Of a DNA stretch of 38,452 bases, positions 34,761-38,452 are shown one piece after another (the stretch's first letter is position 1; each line of letters begins with the position of its first letter). Below the pieces are notes generated by a model that made no database searches, was not told the origin of the DNA, and saw only the letters and a program-made list of their open reading frames with translations. The translations under genes were made by a program, and so were the position numbers. This DNA is from Marinilabiliaceae bacterium. GTDB lineage: Bacteria > Bacteroidota > Bacteroidia > Bacteroidales > Marinilabiliaceae. Where the stretch lies: NCBI GenBank assembly GCA_016342595.1, contig JAEINY010000032.1, positions 1 through 38,452 on the forward strand, read 5' to 3'.

Positions 34761-35659
34761 CAATTGTTATTTTGTTTGGCAGCTATCCGCCTTGAAATCA
34801 GGTTCAGGGTGAGCACGAATCCCATTAAAAAGAGCGATGAACTCCACACCAGGTCAACCATGTTGGGATCATTGTAAAAATCCCATATCAACAAAGGGAC
34901 GGCACTGGTCGGACTTGAAGGGTCCCAATTGATCATGGGGTTACCCAGCGTAGTTAACATGAGGGGCGCCGTTTCGCCCAAAATACGCGAGACACCCAGT
35001 AAGATTCCGGTTAACAGCCCACTGAAACCGGTTGGAATCATCACCCGAAGAATCACCTTATAGTAAGGCACACCCAAGGCCAATCCGGCTTCTTTGAGAG
35101 TTTCGGGAATCATCTTCATGGTTTCTTCGGTTGATCGCACAATTAAAGGCATCATCATGATGGCCAAAGCGACACTGCCGGCCAGGGCAGAATAACCACT
35201 AGTGATATTTTTCACCACCCATAAGTAGGCAATCAACCCTAACACAATGGAAGGCACTCCTTGCAGAATATCTGACAGATTGCGAATAAAGTCGGCATAC
35301 CGTTTACCTTGATTCTCGAACAGGAACAAACCGACCAGGATACCAAAGGGTATGGCAATGACCGAGGCCATCCCCACAATTAACAAGGTTCCTGTTATCC
35401 CATTGACAATACCACCGGGAATCACCTCATTATTGGTCACCGCGGTCATGGCTTCCAGGGTATTGGGCGTCACTTCCGTGAAAAAACTCAGATTTATTTG
35501 TCGATACCCTTTCAACAGTAGTTCACCAAAAATCAAAACAATGGGCAAAATAGTGATGCCGGATACTACAATAATACCCCATTTAAAAAGGCGGTTCTTC
35601 ACCATTCGAAACCCAATCCGCTCCTTTCCTATTTTCAGTCCTGCTGTTGCTTCTTTCAT
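34760..35659 (-). CDS. pstA: Phosphate ABC transporter permease PstA
   Basis: A 299-residue inner-membrane permease with six or so helices. It has the family stretch GFYTL-like FIRNLSDILQGVPSIVLGL, the cytoplasmic loop EETMKMIPETLKEAGLALGVPYYKVI that contacts PstB (an EAA-type loop near residue 185), and LGETAPLMLTTLG near residue 235, typical of PstA. It begins 9 bases after pstC and overlaps pstB by one base, so the subunits are made in a coupled way. The N-terminal 22 residues are a positively charged cytoplasmic tail before the first membrane helix (FKWGIIVVSGITILPIVLIF). Confidence 0.95.
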   Translation of the reverse strand: MKEATAGLKIGKERIGFRMVKNRLFKWGIIVVSGITILPIVLIFGELLLKGYRQINLSFFTEVTPNTLEAMTAVTNNEVIPGGIVNGITGTLLIVGMASVIAIPFGILVGLFLFENQGKRYADFIRNLSDILQGVPSIVLGLIAYLWVVKNITSGYSALAGSVALAIMMMPLIVRSTEETMKMIPETLKEAGLALGVPYYKVILRVMIPTGFSGLLTGILLGVSRILGETAPLMLTTLGNPMINWDPSSPTSAVPLLIWDFYNDPNMVDLVWSSSLFLMGFVLTLNLISRRIAAKQNNN

Positions 35660-35668
35660 GACCTTTTG

Positions 35669-36520
35669 TTAGGATAATTTTTTAATCACTAATTTCCCAA
35701 TGGCATTCACAATACCTGTTATTACAAACAGCAATAAGCCGATGGCGATTAATGCACTGAGCTTTAATCCATCCGCTTCACCAAACTGGTTGGCAATCAC
35801 ACTGGCCATACTGTTACCCACGCTAAATAATCCCTTGGGGATGATATTGGTATTCCCAATCAGCATGGTTACCGCCATGGTTTCCCCCAAAGCTCTCCCA
35901 AAAGCTAAAATAAAACTGGCCACAATACCGGAACGGGCGGCTGGCAAAATCACATACATCACCACTTCCAGCCGGGTAGCACCCAGGGAATAAGCCGCTT
36001 CCTTCAATTCATTGGGCACCATTTTAATGATCTCGGCACTTAATGAGGTGGCATAGGGAATAATCATGATGGCTAACACGATACCAGCGGTGAAAATACC
36101 ATACCCTTGTGGATCCCACCCCAACTGAACCACCAATGGCCGCAAAGTATAGAAACCCCATAAGCCATAGACAATGGAAGGGATACCGGCTAATAAATCA
36201 ACCAGTGTCCCTAATACAGAGGAAAAAGCGGAGTTCCGAAAATACTCCCCAATGAATAAAGCGGTGGCAAAAGCCAGCGGTAAACAGACCAATAAAGCTA
36301 ACAGGGAGGTACTCAATGTGCCGGCAATAAATGGCAAGGCTCCATAAGCTTCCCTGCCTTCGGTCGGGTTCCATTCGGTTGAGATGATAAAGCGCCATCC
36401 AAACTTGTCAAATACCGGAACCGCATCTCCAATTAGGGAAAAAACGATACCACCGCTGATCAGCACAATGATCAGTGAGGAAGCCAATAACAGCCATTTG
36501 GTAAGTTTATCACTCTTCAT
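35669..36520 (-). CDS. pstC: Phosphate ABC transporter permease PstC
   Basis: A 283-residue inner-membrane permease, partner of PstA. Seen: helix 1 (LLLASSLIIVLISGGIVFSL), FIGEYFRNSAFSSVLGTLVD, LLAGIPSIVYGLWGFYTL, the EAA-type loop KMVPNELKEAAYSLGATRLEV (about 166-186) and ILAFGRALGETMAVTMLIGN, a hallmark of PstC. It is the first gene of the tight pstC-A-B run. A gap of 233 bases separates it from pstS upstream; no terminator hairpin is obvious in the gap, so pstS and pstC may share a transcript with different stability. Confidence 0.95.
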   Translation of the reverse strand: MKSDKLTKWLLLASSLIIVLISGGIVFSLIGDAVPVFDKFGWRFIISTEWNPTEGREAYGALPFIAGTLSTSLLALLVCLPLAFATALFIGEYFRNSAFSSVLGTLVDLLAGIPSIVYGLWGFYTLRPLVVQLGWDPQGYGIFTAGIVLAIMIIPYATSLSAEIIKMVPNELKEAAYSLGATRLEVVMYVILPAARSGIVASFILAFGRALGETMAVTMLIGNTNIIPKGLFSVGNSMASVIANQFGEADGLKLSALIAIGLLLFVITGIVNAIGKLVIKKLS

Positions 36521-36753
36521 AATTCTAAAAAATTCTTAACCCATTGAATAAGTATATAAGTATCTTACCCTAACCCGGACGAGCCAGAACCCATTAATGA
36601 ATATCGATCAACAAATGAAGAACGTCGAATTCCTAAATCATCCATCATTCCAATGCACCCAAAAACAATATCCTGCCAAATAATACCAGAATACCATCAG
36701 TACGACACTAACTACTTTCTTAAAAATCTAACCATAACGTCAAAGACATGGAA

Positions 36754-37833
36754 TTATTCCTTCTGTTCTGTTAATAATGGAGCCCCGTTATAAGTAACTG
36801 ATTTAAGAATAGTGCGGGCCTGGGTCACTGCTTTATCCGGGAGTGGCGCATAATTGACTTTGGAAGCAACAGCCTGGGCTTCGGGACTGATCAACCAATC
36901 CAGAAACTGCAAAGTAGCCAGGGCCTGTCCTTTGGACCGGCCATCATAAGCCTGCTCCTTATACAGGATCAACCAGGTAAATCCACTAATGGGGTAAGCA
37001 TTGGCATCGACTGAATTGGTAAGCATGGTGCGGGTATCGGCCGGTAACTCAGCCTGGGCTGCAGCGCTGATGGATTCAATGGAGGGTTTCACATAATTAC
37101 CGGAACGGTTTTTCAAGAGGGCTACCGGAATCTTCTGTGCAAAGGCGTACTCCGATCCGATATAGCCAATAGCCCCACGGGTCGATTTAATGGTGCCGGC
37201 CACGCCCGGATTGCCTTTGGCACCAATACCCATCGGCCATTTCAACGATTTACCGCGCCCCACCTCATCGCTCCATTTCTGACTAATCTTGCACATGTAA
37301 TCACTAAATATAAAAGTTGTCCCACTACCATCCGAGCGATGGACGAAGGCAATGTCCTGATCCGGTAATTCAAGCTCCGGATTATTGCTTTTCAGTTGAT
37401 CATCGTTCCATTTGGTGATTTCCCCCATGAATATGCCTTCCTGTATTGCTTCTGTCAGTTTTAGGCCCTCAATGCCTGGCAGGTTATAGGCGATAACCAC
37501 AGCGCCCAGACAAGTTGGGATGTGCACGATTTCACCCGGCATGGCAGCCAGCTTTTCATCTGACAGGAAAGCATCTGTGGCACCAATGTCCACCACTTTA
37601 TCCTTTAAACTTTTAATACCACCACCGGATCCAATACCACCATAGGTGACCAGTACATCGGTCTTTTTGATGTAATCTTTAATCACCATATTGTAATAAG
37701 GCATGGGGAAGGTCGCACCAGCAGCGGAAAGGCTGGCTACTTTGTCATTTTCTCCCTGATCTGTTTTTTTCTTACCGTTCTGACAAGCTAAAAATAATCC
37801 TGCCATCAGTAATACAATAAATAACTTTTTCAT
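36754..37833 (-). CDS. pstS: Phosphate-binding lipoprotein PstS
   Basis: A substrate-binding protein of the Pst transporter, 359 residues from the ATG at 37833 (another ATG lies 12 bases upstream). The signal ends with lipobox LFLAC (Cys17), so it is an anchored lipoprotein, an Lgt substrate. Phosphate-contact motifs are present: GATFPMPYY, YGGIGSGGGIKSL, VDIGATDAF and VHRSDGSGTTFIFSDYM, with the loop TRGAIGYIGSEYA in the second lobe. It is placed first in the pst order. A small palindrome ATCAC-ACA-GTGAT (37874-37886) lies 40 bases upstream of the start. Confidence 0.95.
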   Translation of the reverse strand: MKKLFIVLLMAGLFLACQNGKKKTDQGENDKVASLSAAGATFPMPYYNMVIKDYIKKTDVLVTYGGIGSGGGIKSLKDKVVDIGATDAFLSDEKLAAMPGEIVHIPTCLGAVVIAYNLPGIEGLKLTEAIQEGIFMGEITKWNDDQLKSNNPELELPDQDIAFVHRSDGSGTTFIFSDYMCKISQKWSDEVGRGKSLKWPMGIGAKGNPGVAGTIKSTRGAIGYIGSEYAFAQKIPVALLKNRSGNYVKPSIESISAAAQAELPADTRTMLTNSVDANAYPISGFTWLILYKEQAYDGRSKGQALATLQFLDWLISPEAQAVASKVNYAPLPDKAVTQARTILKSVTYNGAPLLTEQKE

Positions 37834-38452
37834 GACTAAATTCATTTTGAGTTATTACGATTCCTTCGTTACAATCACACAGTGATATTAAAATTCATTC
37901 ATTTTTAGTCCTTGGTATTCAATCAATATTTTTCAGTCATTTTGCTTCTACAACAAGCGAGTTATTGACCGGGCTTCGTGCCTGCTCTTCAAGTTAGGAG
38001 AATAATAAAATAGAAACAAACCAAAGTCAATCAAATCAATGAAATAATCAGTCGATTTAATATTTACTTAACATTGAAAATTAGCAATACCCTGAATTCG
38101 ATGAAAGATGAACTAAGGAAGAGTAAAAAATAACTTTTAAACCGCAAATATCGCAAATGAACACAAATGAGTCAGATACCAGCTTCGCTGTTTCCTGTTT
38201 TGTTGTCCGCTAATTTCTCGAATTTAACTAATTATACCGTTTACTAATCAAAATGTGCCTTTAGTGCGTTTCACTTCTAAACGCCCTTTGATTATGTATC
38301 GGCATTATACCAGCGCATGCGATAACAATTGCATTTGATATTTAATTGGTATTAAAAACAGCTTAGCTGCTTGGTGTTTTTCGAAGAAAAACTAATTCGC
38401 TTAATTCGTGGATAAAAAATTAGAATAGGAATCTAAACGATATTTCTTTAGT
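37834..38452. other. Gene-free right edge with decayed repeat-like text
   Basis: About 600 bp upstream of pstS. The sequence contains CGCAAATATCGCAAATG (about 38143-38159), CTAATTTCTCGAATTTAAC (about 38211-38229) and CTAATTCGCTTAATTCGTGG (38392-38411). These resemble the intergenic boilerplate (runs of CGCAAA- and AATTCG-type words) that I recall in many Bacteroidota genomes. Only a 10-codon frame is visible (38101). No clean -7 element for pstS was found, and no Pho-box-like direct repeat was recognised. Confidence 0.45.

Noticed and set aside
37874-37886. Pho box before pstS
   Set aside because: The ATCAC/GTGAT palindrome is short and does not resemble the direct-repeat Pho box of proteobacteria; kept only as a note.

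Overview
The window looks like chromosomal DNA of a free-living, probably marine or sediment Bacteroidota, plausibly near Marinilabiliales or Prolixibacteraceae; I cannot place the genus. The pointers are a long SecA (1106 residues) with the inserts usual in this phylum, a type IX secretion (T9SS) C-terminal sorting domain, LytS/LytTR two-component genes, promoter-like sites of the Bacteroidota type (-7 TAnnTTTG, with -33 TTG about 20 bases upstream), and little Shine-Dalgarno signal before most starts. I see no rRNA, tRNA, CRISPR array, transposase, integrase or phage structural gene.

Layout. 152-6979 (all minus): a secreted beta-helix protein with a T9SS sorting domain, lgt, secA and a small lipoprotein. 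6980-7498: a gene-free stretch with a striking array of nine CACGTG-like sites about 22 bp apart, then a palindrome over a possible promoter. 7499-9876 (plus): a tight operon of lipoprotein, LytS-type histidine kinase and LytTR response regulator. 9885-15981 (minus): rhomboid protease, threonine aldolase, a periplasmic protein of unknown role, a DUF2007-like/UspA fusion, and a RelA/SpoT protein with an eroded hydrolase site. 16286-17830 (plus): YtxH protein, holin-like membrane protein, a small partner, and rplS with a strong terminator. 17952-22785: a GH130 phosphorylase-like gene convergent with two GT4 glycosyltransferase genes, one of which carries a large helical C-terminal domain; together they look like a beta-mannoside or storage-glycan module. 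23005-27256: a divergent pair, AsmA-like protein and C69 dipeptidase. 27309-31761 (minus): a four-PAS histidine kinase and a methyl-accepting chemotaxis protein whose reading frame is cut by one in-frame TAG. 32076-37833 (minus): pstS, then pstCAB-phoU and a PhoR-like membrane PAS sensor that has no kinase domain.

How the genes fit together. Core envelope and translation functions (lgt, secA, rplS) sit among stress and signalling genes (Rel, Usp, LytSR, PAS kinase, chemotaxis receptor) and one complete high-affinity phosphate uptake operon. The best candidates for something undescribed are the CACGTG array in front of the lytSR operon, the kinase-less PhoR-like gene closing the pst-phoU operon, the amber-split chemotaxis receptor, and the GH130/GT4 module with a palindrome around its promoter.
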